DNA of 64,000 nucleotides from Falsibacillus albus (GTDB taxonomy: Bacteria; Bacillota; Bacilli; Bacillales; DSM-25281): positions 1-64,000 of the forward strand of contig NZ_RCVZ01000014.1 in the NCBI RefSeq assembly GCF_003668575.1, written 5' to 3'. Position numbers and translations under genes: made by a program. Positions 1 through 9,224 of this stretch are shown here, piece after piece (the first letter of the stretch is position 1; each line of letters starts with the position of its first letter). The notes beneath the pieces are model-generated. The model was not told the origin of the DNA, made no database searches, and saw nothing but the letters and a program-made list of their open reading frames with translations.

Positions 1-25
1 TTTGGAAAGTTAGTTACAACAAAAA

Positions 26-93
26 AGCTTGTAGAGAAGAAATACCTCTTTCTCTACAAGCTGGGCATGCAGGATTTCCTGCATGCTTTTATT
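26..93 (+). terminator. Double hairpin terminator
   Basis: Two hairpins stand back to back. AGCTTGTAGAGAA (26-38) pairs exactly with 50-62. GCATGCAGGA (65-74) pairs with 77-86 and is followed by TTTTATT. They probably end transcription from a gene that lies left of the window. Both stems are near-perfect, so termination may work in both directions. Confidence 0.75.
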
Positions 94-109
94 ATGGATT
101 TTCACACAG

Positions 110-330
110 TTACTGTTTTAACTTTGGGGTGGCGGCAATAGCCAGGGAAGCATCAGGCGGATGATCGATTAAGTTCGGCACTTCCTCGAAATATGCTAGG
201 AACTTTTCTTCGTGCGGTGTGCTGCTGCATACGTTTCCTTGTCCTGTGCCAACATCGAGCGACCTAACTTCCTGTATGGCCCGCGGAAAGTGAAGAATGA
301 CACGGAAATCAACAGCATTGTTTATCATAG
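110..330. repeat. Diverged family A repeat with expanded inner loop
   Basis: This gene-free stretch carries the inner family A module, ATTAAGTTCGGCAC ... GTGCCAACATCG, followed by CGACCTAACTTCCTGT and a degenerate TTTCCGCGGG-like arm. In other copies the two halves of the inner module sit a few bases apart. Here about 60 nt separate them. The 72-codon open frame on the minus strand is a by-product of the repeat. Confidence 0.6.
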
Positions 331-418
331 CCTAAAAAAATATAGGTGAATTGTTCAATTTTCTGGCAGATCGAAGGGGAAACATGATTCAGGGGTGACT
401 GGACGGCGCGGGCATAAC

Positions 419-511
419 TAATATCAGCCGAATTTTCAGATATATCGGCCGGCTTTCGGATATATCAGCCAAAATGATGACTATATCAGCCGATTTTTCA
501 AATATATCGGC
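419..511. repeat. Short tandem array of GGCYGATATATC units (copy 1)
   Basis: About five units of 20-22 nt read, on the minus strand, (T/C)(C/T)GGC(C/T)GATATATC followed by 6-9 variable bases. One end is CGATCGACACCA. A second array at 56409-56530 has the same unit and the same GGTGTCGAT edge in the opposite orientation. Rest of the gap 330-704: nothing else recognised. Confidence 0.75.
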
Positions 512-704
512 CGATCGACACCACGCGACATATTCCGCGGCTGCACCATTCGCAAAGCCATCATTAATAAGGGTAATTCCTCAGTTCAAAAATATTTTCA
601 TACTAGTGGTAGGATGGGCGAATAATAGGGTAAAGCGGTAATGCTGGATGATTCAAGCCGATGGCGTCAAGCTGGATTCGGAAAGAAAGTCGTGGAGGGT
701 GCCT

Positions 705-1703
705 ATGTCGCTGCAATTGATCGAAGCATATATTCCAAATAAATACCTTGAGCAGGTCGATGAAAAAGTCCAATCCTTTGATCATGTTTCCTATTGGAAA
801 GGAGATCGTGCAGACGACAGAGTCCTGATAAGGCTGCTGGTCAACTCCCAGCAAACTGAGGAAATACTCGATTATTTAGAGAGTGTATCCAACCTCATTG
901 ACGGCTTCGAAGTGATTTTATTTCCTGTCCAAGCCTATATCACCAGGGAAACGGCAGAGAAAAAAGAAGAGGAAGAGGAAGATAAAAGCAAGGTAGAGAG
1001 GGCGAGCAGGCAAGAGTTGTATACGAAGATCGAAGCGAACTCCCATGTGGACATCGGTTATTCCATCTTTGTGGCCATTTCTGCCGTGGTCGTCACCATC
1101 GGACTGATTAAGAACAGTTCAGCGATCGTCATTGGGGGAATGGTGATTGCCCCGCTTTTGGGTCCAGTCATCGGAGTGGCATTCGCTTCTATTTTGGGAG
1201 ATTTCAAACTGCTCCGAAGTGCCTTATTGACCGTCTTGACCGGGGTGATTTTATCCTTGATCGTTTCGATCGGGCTCGGCCTGTTCTTTGGAATCCCCAC
1301 TCACAGCCAGGAGTTCATGTCGCGTACGAAGGTGTCGATCGAAGATATTGTCCTTGCCCTTGCATCCGGTGCTGCGGGCTCCCTGTCTACATTAAGGAAA
1401 TTTCCAAGTGCCCTTGTGGGAGTGATGGTGGCGGTTGCCCTATTGCCGCCGATTGCAGTGATGGGGATGTCAGGGGCAGCGTTTCTATGGCCAGAAGCGA
1501 TTCATGCCACATTGCTTCTTCTTGTCAATATCAGCTCCATCTTATTGTCTGCCGTGGTTGTATTTTCGCTGACAGGAATCCGGCCGCTTAAATACGATGA
1601 AGTTCAAAAGGCAAACAATTCACGGAAATATTCATTGATCTTTGTAAGCCTGATCGTCCTGTTGCTTTTAGTGGCAGTGATTTATAGCAACCATCTCTTG
1701 TAA
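705..1703 (+). CDS. DUF389 / TIGR00341 family membrane protein
   Basis: Predicted integral membrane protein of 332 residues in the DUF389 family. The function is not established. The N-terminal ~100 residues are soluble and end in a Glu/Lys-rich stretch. Five to six hydrophobic segments follow, including the family-typical Gly-rich segment with VIGGMVIAPLLGPVIG. An upstream in-frame start at 648 exists, but ATG 705 is preceded at 7 nt by GGAGG, and the protein then begins with MSLQLIEAYIP, as usual for the family. It stands alone, with a repeat array upstream and the kbl leader downstream. Confidence 0.85.
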   Translation: MSLQLIEAYIPNKYLEQVDEKVQSFDHVSYWKGDRADDRVLIRLLVNSQQTEEILDYLESVSNLIDGFEVILFPVQAYITRETAEKKEEEEEDKSKVERASRQELYTKIEANSHVDIGYSIFVAISAVVVTIGLIKNSSAIVIGGMVIAPLLGPVIGVAFASILGDFKLLRSALLTVLTGVILSLIVSIGLGLFFGIPTHSQEFMSRTKVSIEDIVLALASGAAGSLSTLRKFPSALVGVMVAVALLPPIAVMGMSGAAFLWPEAIHATLLLLVNISSILLSAVVVFSLTGIRPLKYDEVQKANNSRKYSLIFVSLIVLLLLVAVIYSNHLL

Positions 1704-1844
1704 CTGTCCATTTAGTATAAACAACTTCAAAAAAATATGTTACATTAGTTGTATATAAAGGTTTTATAAATAACCATTGTCTTTCTCGGGAGGACAATTG
1801 TTTTTCAAACATTTTTATAAAAAATTAATCTGGAGGGATCAAAC

Positions 1845-3035
1845 ATGTCAAGTAAAGCATTAGATCAGTTTTTGAATGAGAATTTGAATGATTTAAAAGA
1901 AAGAGGACTTTACAACGAAATCGATCCTGTTGAATCACCAAATGGCCCTGTCATCAAGATCGGCGGGAAAGAATTGGTGAACCTATCTTCAAATAACTAT
2001 CTTGGTCTTGCCACCAACGAGAGATTGAAGGAAGCTGCTGTGGAAGCAGTGAAAGAATGGGGAGTTGGTGCTGGCGCTGTCCGGACAATCAACGGTACCC
2101 TTGCATTACATACAAGACTGGAAGAAAAAATTGCAAAGTTTAAGTCCACCGAAGCTGCAATTGCCTTTCAATCAGGCTTCAACTGTAACATGGGTGCGAT
2201 TTCAGCTGTCATGAACAAGCATGATGCGATTCTTTCCGATGAACTGAACCATGCATCCATCATTGACGGATGCCGCTTATCAAAAGCTAAGATCATCCGT
2301 TTCAACCATTCGGATATGGAAGACCTTCGTCAAAAGGCAAAGGAAGCGAAAGAATCAGGACAATACAATAAAATCATGGTCATCACAGATGGCGTCTTCT
2401 CAATGGATGGAGATGTCGCGAAGCTTCCTGAAATCGTGGAGATCGCAGAAGAATTCGATTTGATCACATATGTTGACGATGCACATGGTTCAGGTGTCCT
2501 TGGAAAAGGCGCAGGAACGGTCAAGCATTTCGGTCTTTCCGATCGTGTCGATATGCAGATGGGGACATTGTCCAAAGCGATCGGCGTAGTGGGAGGATAT
2601 GTCGCAGGCAAACAAAACCTGGTTGACTGGCTGAAGGTCGCTGCCCGTCCATTCTTATTCTCTACTTCCTTGACACCTGCTGATGTGACAGCTTGTACAG
2701 AAGCTTTGAATATCCTTATGGAAAGCACAGAGCTTCATGATCGCCTTTGGGAAAATGGGAACTACCTGAAAAAAGGCTTAAAGGAGCTTGGTTTTGATAT
2801 CGGTGACAGTGAAACACCAATCACGCCATGCATCATCGGCGAAGAAAAAACAACACAAAAATTCAGTAAGCGCCTATATGAAGAAGGCGTATATGCAAAA
2901 TCCATCGTATTCCCGACAGTTCCAAGAGGGACAGGGCGTGTGAGAAATATGCCGACGGCTGCCCATACTAAGGAAATGCTTGATAGAGCGATTGCCATTT
3001 ATGAAAAAGTAGGCAAGGAAATGGGCATTATCTAA
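1845..3035 (+). CDS. kbl: Glycine C-acetyltransferase (2-amino-3-ketobutyrate CoA ligase)
   Basis: PLP enzyme of the alpha-oxoamine synthase family. It cleaves 2-amino-3-ketobutyrate with CoA to glycine and acetyl-CoA, the second step of threonine breakdown. At 396 residues it has the usual length. Visible landmarks are the DDAHGSG motif near residues 211-217 and the Schiff-base lysine in TLSKA (K244). GGAGGG lies 9 nt before the ATG. The dehydrogenase that makes its substrate follows after 46 nt, so kbl-tdh is probably one operon. The gene could be confused with BioF, but the tdh partner and the family-typical C terminus favour Kbl. Confidence 0.93.
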   Translation: MSSKALDQFLNENLNDLKERGLYNEIDPVESPNGPVIKIGGKELVNLSSNNYLGLATNERLKEAAVEAVKEWGVGAGAVRTINGTLALHTRLEEKIAKFKSTEAAIAFQSGFNCNMGAISAVMNKHDAILSDELNHASIIDGCRLSKAKIIRFNHSDMEDLRQKAKEAKESGQYNKIMVITDGVFSMDGDVAKLPEIVEIAEEFDLITYVDDAHGSGVLGKGAGTVKHFGLSDRVDMQMGTLSKAIGVVGGYVAGKQNLVDWLKVAARPFLFSTSLTPADVTACTEALNILMESTELHDRLWENGNYLKKGLKELGFDIGDSETPITPCIIGEEKTTQKFSKRLYEEGVYAKSIVFPTVPRGTGRVRNMPTAAHTKEMLDRAIAIYEKVGKEMGII

Positions 3036-3081
3036 TTTTGTAACAGCATGAACGGTTTTTTAATACAGGAGGAAAAATGAA

Positions 3082-4023
3082 ATGAAGAAAATTTTAGTGA
3101 CCGGAGCACTTGGCCAAATCGGATCCGAATTGGTCATGAAATTGCGCGGAGTCTACGGCTCCGATAATGTATTGGCGACAGATATCAGGGAGACCGACAG
3201 TGATGTTGTCAAAAGCGGCCCTTTCGAAATTTTGGACGTAACGGATGCTGAAAGAATGCATGCATTGGCAAAGCAGTATGAAGTCGATTCCATTATCCAT
3301 TTGGCTGCGCTTTTGTCCGCAACAGCGGAAGCAAAACCACTGCTTGCGTGGAATTTAAACATGGGTGGCTTGGTGAATGCACTCGAAACAGCACGTGAAT
3401 TGAATTGCCAATTCTTCACACCGAGCTCGATCGGCGCCTTTGGACCGTCTACCCCGAAAAATAATACACCACAGGACACGATTCAGCGTCCTACAACGAT
3501 GTACGGTGTGAATAAAGTATCTGGCGAGCTGTTGTGCGATTATTATTATCAAAAGTTCGGCGTCGATACGCGCGGCCTTCGTTTTCCTGGGCTTATCTCT
3601 TATGTAGCACCTCCTGGAGGCGGTACGACGGACTATGCAGTAGAAATTTATTATGAAGCGATTAAGAAGGGAAGCTATTCCTCATACATTGATAAAGGGA
3701 CATATATGGATATGATGTACATGCCGGATGCCCTTAATGCGATCGTGGATTTAATGGAGGCAGATCCCGCCAAGCTCAAGCACCGCAATTCCTTTAACGT
3801 AACAGCGATGAGCTTTGAACCTGAAGAAATTGCACAGGCAATCAGAAAGCATATCCCATCTTTTGAAATGAGTTACGATGTCGATCCGATCAGGCAGGCA
3901 ATCGCCGACAGCTGGCCGGATTCCATTGATGCATCGGCAGCCAAGGAAGAATGGGGATTCCGAACGGATTTCGATTTGGCAAAAATGACAGCAGATATGC
4001 TTGAAAAATTGAAAGCGAAGTAA
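3082..4023 (+). CDS. tdh: L-threonine 3-dehydrogenase, SDR/epimerase type
   Basis: NAD-dependent short-chain-type oxidoreductase of 313 residues. It is inferred to oxidise threonine to 2-amino-3-ketobutyrate for Kbl. The N terminus shows the Rossmann motif GALGQIG (residues 8-14), and the active-site pair appears in YGVNKVSGE near residue 142. The sequence is of the extended SDR (GalE-like) class, not the zinc-dependent medium-chain Tdh of E. coli. AGGAGG precedes the ATG at 3082. An earlier ATG at 3077 reads Met-Lys-stop and is not used. The assignment to threonine rests on family resemblance plus the kbl neighbour. Confidence 0.88.
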   Translation: MKKILVTGALGQIGSELVMKLRGVYGSDNVLATDIRETDSDVVKSGPFEILDVTDAERMHALAKQYEVDSIIHLAALLSATAEAKPLLAWNLNMGGLVNALETARELNCQFFTPSSIGAFGPSTPKNNTPQDTIQRPTTMYGVNKVSGELLCDYYYQKFGVDTRGLRFPGLISYVAPPGGGTTDYAVEIYYEAIKKGSYSSYIDKGTYMDMMYMPDALNAIVDLMEADPAKLKHRNSFNVTAMSFEPEEIAQAIRKHIPSFEMSYDVDPIRQAIADSWPDSIDASAAKEEWGFRTDFDLAKMTADMLEKLKAK

Positions 4024-4109
4024 TAGGGAAGCCACCTTGTTTTGGTTTGTAGACAAAAGGGATCGAGAGAATGTCGTCTTCGATTCCTTTTGTCATTTTT
4101 TTAGCTCTC

Positions 4110-4161
4110 TTCTCAAAGATTGTTGTTTTTATCAGTTTTTCTTTGAAGCATCCTGCAGCGG
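4110..4161. repeat. Fragment of family A repeat
   Basis: This fragment has the outer 5' arm TCTCAAAGATTGTTGTTTTT joined directly to a core end GCATCCTGCAGCGGA. All the middle modules are missing. It lies in the 614-nt gap between tdh and qoxA. The open frames here (4037-4291) are AT-rich and have no homology that I recognise. Confidence 0.6.
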
Positions 4162-4516
4162 ACATTATGTTATATCGTTCTTTGGCATATTTCGACATAT
4201 CTTATACAACAGAAGAGCTGGTTATTTTGAAATTTATTACCCGGAAAATGTGGTGGGCAATCCTTTTTTATTTCCGTTGCCGATAGGTTAAATAATTTTT
4301 CAGAATAATAAATAAAAATATTATCCATTGAACTAAAGTGTAACCTTACTTACAATGATAAATGTGGCTAATGTATGCACGATTTTATTTCAGTATTTCA
4401 ATATACCTTATCTAGGGCGAGGAAGGATATTTGCCTAGCAAACCCTTTTCATTCCAATTTAGTGACGAATTAATGAAATATATGTGTCGAATTAGTGAGA
4501 ATTTGATGATAAACCT

Positions 4517-4546
4517 TTGACACTTTTGTGAGATGCGTCACATAAA
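4517..4546 (+). promoter_or_regulatory. qoxA promoter candidate with a Rex/Fnr-like operator in the spacer
   Basis: TTGACA (4517-4522) and CATAAA (4541-4546) are separated by 18 nt. The palindrome TTGTGA-N6-TCACAT (4526-4543) fills the spacer. This fits the published Rex box (TTGTGAA-N4-TTCACAA) and also the Fnr half-sites TGTGA-N6-TCACA. The position between -35 and -10 suggests repression. A downstream start near TATAGT (4570) cannot be excluded. Confidence 0.5.
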
Positions 4547-4637
4547 GTTTGTCCTCTGCTAGTATGGGTATAGTCGAAATAAAAAAGTATTTCACTCATT
4601 ACTTATTTATATACAAACAAAAAGGTAGGTGACAAAA

Positions 4638-5528
4638 TTGAGAAAGTTAGTCAAGCCTTTGGTGCTGCTTTCTATACTCATCACATCGGTATTCCTAGGC
4701 GGATGCAGCAAGATGACAATGTTCAATCCACAGGGACCGGTTGCAGAACAGCAGAAAGATCTTATCTTTTGGTCAATCGGCTTTATGCTTTTCATTGTTG
4801 CAGTCGTATTTATTCTCTTCTCAATTATCATCGTGAGGTATCGCGAGCGTAAACAACCGGAGGGCTATGAGCCGCCGGACGATCACGGAAATACGTTCTT
4901 GGAAATCATCTGGACCGTCATTCCGATCATCATCGTCATTGCACTTTCTGTGCCTACGGTGAAAACCATATATTCTTTGGAAAAACCTCCGAAGGCCACG
5001 GCTCACAAGAAGCCATTGGTTGTCAACGTAACTTCCGTTGATTGGAAATGGATCTTCAGCTATCCAGAGCAAAATATTGAAACGGTTAACCAATTGATCA
5101 TTCCTGAAGATCGCCCTGTCAAATTCAAATTGACTTCTGCCGATTCCATGGCAGCATTTTGGGTTCCGGCACTTGGCGGCCAAGAATATAACATGGCAGG
5201 AATGCAGACTGACCTATATTTACAGGCTGACCACCCTGGCGTTTATAAAGGGCGGAATGCCAACTTTAATGGTGAAGGCTTCGCTGACCAGAAGTTTGAC
5301 GTGAAAGCCGAAACTCAGGAGGATTTCGACCAATGGGTAAAAGATACTCAGAAATCGGCTCCGAAGCTTACCAAAAAACAATATGATCAATTAATGCTTG
5401 CAGGACATAGTAAACCAATGACGTTCTCTTCCACTCATTTACAATGGGTTGACCATGCGAAGATGAGTAATTCTGACTACGCAGAAAAAATAAGAGAACA
5501 AAACAAACAATCAAACGAGGCTAACTAG
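4638..5528 (+). CDS. qoxA: Cytochrome aa3 quinol oxidase subunit II
   Basis: Subunit II of the menaquinol oxidase. It is a membrane-anchored lipoprotein with two transmembrane helices and an outer cupredoxin-like domain. The lipobox LGGC follows a hydrophobic signal. The second part keeps the family sequence [12 protein letters not shown], but there is no CuA cysteine pair, as expected for a quinol rather than a cytochrome c oxidase. TTG 4638 is preferred: a GTG frame opens at 4629 but lies inside the AGGTAGGTGA ribosome site. It is the first gene of qoxABCD, with 16 nt to qoxB. Confidence 0.93.
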   Translation: MRKLVKPLVLLSILITSVFLGGCSKMTMFNPQGPVAEQQKDLIFWSIGFMLFIVAVVFILFSIIIVRYRERKQPEGYEPPDDHGNTFLEIIWTVIPIIIVIALSVPTVKTIYSLEKPPKATAHKKPLVVNVTSVDWKWIFSYPEQNIETVNQLIIPEDRPVKFKLTSADSMAAFWVPALGGQEYNMAGMQTDLYLQADHPGVYKGRNANFNGEGFADQKFDVKAETQEDFDQWVKDTQKSAPKLTKKQYDQLMLAGHSKPMTFSSTHLQWVDHAKMSNSDYAEKIREQNKQSNEAN

Positions 5529-5544
5529 GGAGGAGGCACACAGC

Positions 5545-7482
5545 ATGACTTGGGACAAATTTTTTGTCACTGGCGATCCATTGATCTATGGTGCGGATGT
5601 ATCGATCATCATGACGAGCATCGCCATTGTGGCAGGCTTGACCTATTTCAAAAAATGGAAGTGGCTATGGACGAACTGGCTTACGACCGTTGACCATAAA
5701 CGTTTAGGCGTCATGTACATTATTGCGGCAATATTGATGCTATTCCGCGGCGGTGTAGATGCGCTTCTTATGAGAGCCCAGCTCACTGTGCCGGGTTCGA
5801 AATTTCTTGAATCACAGCATTATAACGAAATTTTCACTACACACGGAACGATCATGATCATTTTCATGGCGATGCCGTTCTTAATCGGATTGATGAACGT
5901 TGTCGTACCTTTGCAAATCGGAGCGCGCGACGTTGCATTCCCATATTTGAATGCGTTGAGCTTCTGGACGTTCTTCTTCGGAGCGATGTTATTCAATATT
6001 TCCTTCGTTATCGGGGGATCCCCTTCAGCAGGATGGACGAGCTATGTGCCGCTTGCGGGTAACGACATGAGTCCTGGACCGGGGCAGAACTATTATTTAT
6101 TAGGCTTGCAGATTGCAGGTATTGGAACATTGATGACGGGAATCAACTTTACCGTCACCATCTTGAAAATGCGTGCCAAAGGCATGGGCCTTATGAAGAT
6201 GCCGATGTTCACATGGTCAACATTGATCACATGTGTCATCATCATCTTTGCATTCCCTGTCTTGACAGTTGCACTTGCTTTAATGACATTTGACCGTTTA
6301 TTCGGAACACACTTCTTTACACTTGCAGATGGCGGAATGCCGATGCTTTGGGCAAACCTGTTCTGGGTCTGGGGACATCCGGAAGTGTATATCGTTATTT
6401 TGCCGGCGTTTGGTATCTTTTCGGAAATCATCAGTACATTTGCAAGAAAAACGCTGTTTGGATATAAAGCAATGGTCTATTCCATGATTGCCATTGCCGG
6501 ACTTAGCTTCGTCGTTTGGGTCCATCACTTCTTTACGATGGGGGCGGGAGCAGCAGTAAACTCCTTCTTCTCCATTACAACGATGGCGATTGCAGTTCCA
6601 ACCGGAGTCAAAATATTCAACTGGCTCTTCACCCTTTATAAGGGCCGAATACAGCTTACGACACCAATGCTCTGGTCGCTTGCATTCATTCCGAACTTCG
6701 TCATCGGCGGGGTAACAGGGGTCATGCTTGCAATGGCAGCAGCGGATTATCAATATCACAATACGTACTTCCTGGTGGCGCATTTCCACTACGTATTGAT
6801 CTCTGGTACAGTTTTCGCTTGTTTTGCCGGATTCTATTTCTGGTATCCGAAAATGTTCGGACACAAGTTGAACGAAAAATTAGGGAAAATTTCATTCTGG
6901 CTATTCGTAGTCGGATTCAATGTATGTTTCTTCCCTCAATTCTTCTTAGGATTTGAAGGAATGCCGCGCCGTATCTTCACTTATGGTACTGACGACGGCT
7001 GGTTTAATTTAAATGTTGTTTCTTCTGTTGGAGCGGCCCTCATGGGACTTGGATTCCTCGTGATGGTTTACAGCATTTACTACAGCTACCGCTATGCTGA
7101 GCGTGAGAAAACAGGCGATTCTTGGGACGGACGTTCCCTTGAATGGGCTACTCATACACCGGTTCCACATTATAACTTCGCCGTTATTCCAGAAGTGACA
7201 GGTCTTGATTCATTCTGGAAAATGAAGAAGGAAGCAAAAGCGGAACAGAAAGAAAAAATCGAATACAAACCGATCCATATGCCAAGCAACTCAGGCAGGC
7301 CATTCATTATGTCAGCCATCTTCTTCTTTGCCGGCTTTGGACTTGTCTTCCAATGGTATTGGATGGGCATCGTCGGATTGATTGGAATCTTCCTTGGCTT
7401 GGCTCTGCGTTCATTTGAATACGATGACGGCTATTATGTGCCGGTCAGTGAAATAGAAGAAACGGAAAAAATTTCAGGGTAA
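5545..7482 (+). CDS. qoxB: Cytochrome aa3 quinol oxidase subunit I
   Basis: Catalytic haem-copper subunit of 645 residues with about 14-15 membrane helices. It reduces oxygen to water and pumps protons. The CuB ligand and cross-linked tyrosine appear in HPEVY (H278, Y282). The second CuB histidine pair is in WVHHFFTMG (H327, H328), and the haem ligands lie in HFHYVLISG. Helix K/D-type residues and overall length match B. subtilis QoxB (649 residues). GGGAGGAGG precedes ATG 5545. Confidence 0.96.
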   Translation: MTWDKFFVTGDPLIYGADVSIIMTSIAIVAGLTYFKKWKWLWTNWLTTVDHKRLGVMYIIAAILMLFRGGVDALLMRAQLTVPGSKFLESQHYNEIFTTHGTIMIIFMAMPFLIGLMNVVVPLQIGARDVAFPYLNALSFWTFFFGAMLFNISFVIGGSPSAGWTSYVPLAGNDMSPGPGQNYYLLGLQIAGIGTLMTGINFTVTILKMRAKGMGLMKMPMFTWSTLITCVIIIFAFPVLTVALALMTFDRLFGTHFFTLADGGMPMLWANLFWVWGHPEVYIVILPAFGIFSEIISTFARKTLFGYKAMVYSMIAIAGLSFVVWVHHFFTMGAGAAVNSFFSITTMAIAVPTGVKIFNWLFTLYKGRIQLTTPMLWSLAFIPNFVIGGVTGVMLAMAAADYQYHNTYFLVAHFHYVLISGTVFACFAGFYFWYPKMFGHKLNEKLGKISFWLFVVGFNVCFFPQFFLGFEGMPRRIFTYGTDDGWFNLNVVSSVGAALMGLGFLVMVYSIYYSYRYAEREKTGDSWDGRSLEWATHTPVPHYNFAVIPEVTGLDSFWKMKKEAKAEQKEKIEYKPIHMPSNSGRPFIMSAIFFFAGFGLVFQWYWMGIVGLIGIFLGLALRSFEYDDGYYVPVSEIEETEKISG

Positions 7483-7498
7483 AGGAGGCTCGAACAGA

Positions 7499-8119
7499 AT
7501 GGAAATGGTACAAAATCACGACCCAAACACTCCACTGGAGTATCAGTCAGAGACTGGTCGTTTAAATATTCTGGGTTTCTGGGTCTTCCTTGGAGCTGAG
7601 ATTGCCCTGTTCGGTACACTCTTTGCAACTTATTTTGCATTAATGTACCGGACGGGGAACGGTCCCACACCCGGAGAATTATTTGAAATAAAGGGAGTCA
7701 TGATTGAGACTTTCTTGCTTCTTACATCAAGTTTCACATGCGGCATTGCCGTTCATGAAATGAGAAGGCACAACAAAAAAGGATTGATGATCTGGATGAT
7801 CATCACCTTGCTGCTTGGTCTTGGATTCATAGGATTCGAGGTTTCCGAGTTCATCTCATATGTCCATGAAGGAGCAACCTTGAAAACAAGTGCCTTCTGG
7901 TCAGGACTGTTCGTTCTCGTCGGAACGCACGGTGCCCACGTTTCAGTCGGTATCCTATGGGTAAGTGCCGTGCTTATCCAAGTCGCTCGACGCGGGCTTG
8001 TACCTGCAACGGCCAAAAAAGTATTTATCACAAGCTTATATTGGCACTTCTTGGACGTTGTTTGGATTTTCATTTTCACAGGGGTTTATTTAACAAGGAT
8101 GGTGATCAGTCATGGCTAG
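7499..8119 (+). CDS. qoxC: Cytochrome aa3 quinol oxidase subunit III
   Basis: Haem-copper oxidase subunit III of 206 residues with five hydrophobic helices. It contains the family sequence GTHGAHVSVG and the C-terminal SLYWHFLDVVWIFIF. It has no metal ligands and stabilises the complex. AAAGGAGG lies 8-9 nt before the ATG. The last 8 nt overlap qoxD. Confidence 0.95.
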   Translation: MEMVQNHDPNTPLEYQSETGRLNILGFWVFLGAEIALFGTLFATYFALMYRTGNGPTPGELFEIKGVMIETFLLLTSSFTCGIAVHEMRRHNKKGLMIWMIITLLLGLGFIGFEVSEFISYVHEGATLKTSAFWSGLFVLVGTHGAHVSVGILWVSAVLIQVARRGLVPATAKKVFITSLYWHFLDVVWIFIFTGVYLTRMVISHG

Positions 8120-8507
8120 CCATTCAGAAAGTAGATTTCCTTGGAAGCATTTAGTCGGATTCATTTTTTCAATCGTTTTGACGTTGATTGCTTTGTGGGT
8201 GGGGCTGTACAGCGGCTTCTCCACTAAAATGATCATTACATTCATTGTCATCCTGGCGATCCTTCAAGCTATCATTCAGCTTTTCATGTTCATGCACGTA
8301 ACGGAAAGCGAAAATGGCAAATGGCAAACAGGAACGATGCTATATGCGGCATTTATTGCCGTGGCAATCGTTGCAGGGACTATCTGGGTCATGTCGTTCG
8401 GTATGGGCTACATGGATCATAAAGATATGAAGGACATGAAAGGCCATGACAAAATGGAAATGAAGCATGATGACAGCGGCAATATGGATAACATGGATAT
8501 GAATTAA
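8112..8507 (+). CDS. qoxD: Cytochrome aa3 quinol oxidase subunit IV
   Basis: Small subunit IV of 131 residues with three membrane helices, ending in FMHVTESENG and a final helix near residue 100. The family usually ends shortly after the third helix with a His-rich tail. Here the last ~33 residues form a hydrophilic tail very rich in Met, Asp, Lys and His (repeats of DMK, MEMK, NMD). It overlaps qoxC by 8 nt and ends at a strong terminator. Confidence 0.92.
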   Translation: MASHSESRFPWKHLVGFIFSIVLTLIALWVGLYSGFSTKMIITFIVILAILQAIIQLFMFMHVTESENGKWQTGTMLYAAFIAVAIVAGTIWVMSFGMGYMDHKDMKDMKGHDKMEMKHDDSGNMDNMDMN

Positions 8508-8516
8508 TCGATATTT

Positions 8517-8559
8517 AAAAAGGATCCCGCCTACAGATGATGAGGTGGGATCCTTTTTA
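8517..8559 (+). terminator. Terminator of qoxABCD
   Basis: AGGATCCCGCC (8521-8531) pairs with GGTGGGATCCT (8544-8554), with one G-T pair, and is followed by TTTTT. Confidence 0.9.
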
Positions 8560-8637
8560 ATGTTTACAATTCTATTAGATGATTGATTTACGCAGGGGAG
8601 TGCGGACTTTCCTCTTCAATCAACATAACCCCATATA

Positions 8638-8666
8638 AAAAACCCAGTTTCAATGAACTGGGTTTT
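8638..8666 (-). terminator. Terminator of ywcE
   Basis: AACCCAGTT (8641-8649) pairs with AACTGGGTT (8656-8664). Read on the minus strand it follows the ywcE stop and is trailed by a T run. Confidence 0.85.
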
Positions 8667-8672
8667 TGAATG

Positions 8673-8957
8673 TTATTCGATTGTAGGCATAGGATCCTTT
8701 ATTCGTTGGCTCCGTAAGAATGGAGCAGCGTACAAATAGATGGCAGCAACATGTGCATATAGGAAGTTTGCGATAAATAGCGACCAAAGTACAATATGTC
8801 CAAGCATTCCCATTTCAGGAACAGCAATGTAATAAATGAAGGAAATCCATAAGGCTAGCACGAAGGGTGAGTGGATGATTGCCCACTTTTTATGCTCGGC
8901 CCATAAGAACAGTGGAGTAGCGGTTGCAACAAAGAGATACACCATAAAAACATCCAT
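8673..8957 (-). CDS. ywcE: Spore morphogenesis/germination protein YwcE
   Basis: Small membrane protein of 94 residues with three hydrophobic segments. It starts MDVFMVYLFVATATPLF, which matches the B. subtilis YwcE pattern. There the protein is holin-like and needed for normal spore coat structure and outgrowth. It is convergent with qoxABCD, the same neighbourhood as in B. subtilis. AAAGGAG precedes the ATG. Its leader (8978-9002) carries a cre-like sequence and a Spo0A-box sequence. Confidence 0.88.
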   Translation of the reverse strand: MDVFMVYLFVATATPLFLWAEHKKWAIIHSPFVLALWISFIYYIAVPEMGMLGHIVLWSLFIANFLYAHVAAIYLYAAPFLRSQRIKDPMPTIE

Positions 8958-8977
8958 TACGTTTCACTCCTTTTAAA

Positions 8978-9002
8978 ATAAAGCGTTTACAATTTTGTCG
9001 AA
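8978..9002. promoter_or_regulatory. cre-like site and Spo0A box upstream of ywcE
   Basis: On the minus strand TGTAAACGCTTTAT (8978-8991) matches the CcpA cre consensus at 12 of 14 positions. On the plus strand TTTTGTCGAA (8993-9002) is an exact Spo0A box (TGTCGAA core). A TATAAT on the minus strand lies further upstream (near 9040), so both sites would be downstream of that promoter, in a roadblock position. Confidence 0.4.
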
Positions 9003-9224
9003 AAAAAGAACAATTTGTGAACGTTTTGTTACAATTTATTATAACACATTTAATAAAAATTACCAGAGGAAAATACAAAGATAATTCTGAAAATTAAATT
9101 CAGGAATTTTGTACCATGTTTCATAGCTGGAATTGAGAAATTATTCAAACCCGTGATGGGATAAACTCGATAAAAATGATATGATAAGGGGGATTAGGTA
9201 CAGATTAGATGGGGGATGTATCTT

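Noticed and set aside
110-328. 72-codon minus-strand ORF
   Set aside because: It lies entirely inside a diverged family A repeat; similar frames occur in other copies.
4037-4291. ORFs in the tdh-qoxA gap
   Set aside because: AT-rich, overlap a repeat fragment, and no recognisable family or ribosome site.
4483-4489. TGTCGAA Spo0A core upstream of qoxA
   Set aside because: Only a 7-nt match with poor flanks, and single occurrences are expected by chance in this length.
9081-9095. CodY-like box upstream of the sensor kinase
   Set aside because: Three mismatches to AATTTTCWGAAAATT in an AT-rich region; similar 12/15 hits occur near 4291 and 51658, so it is near background.
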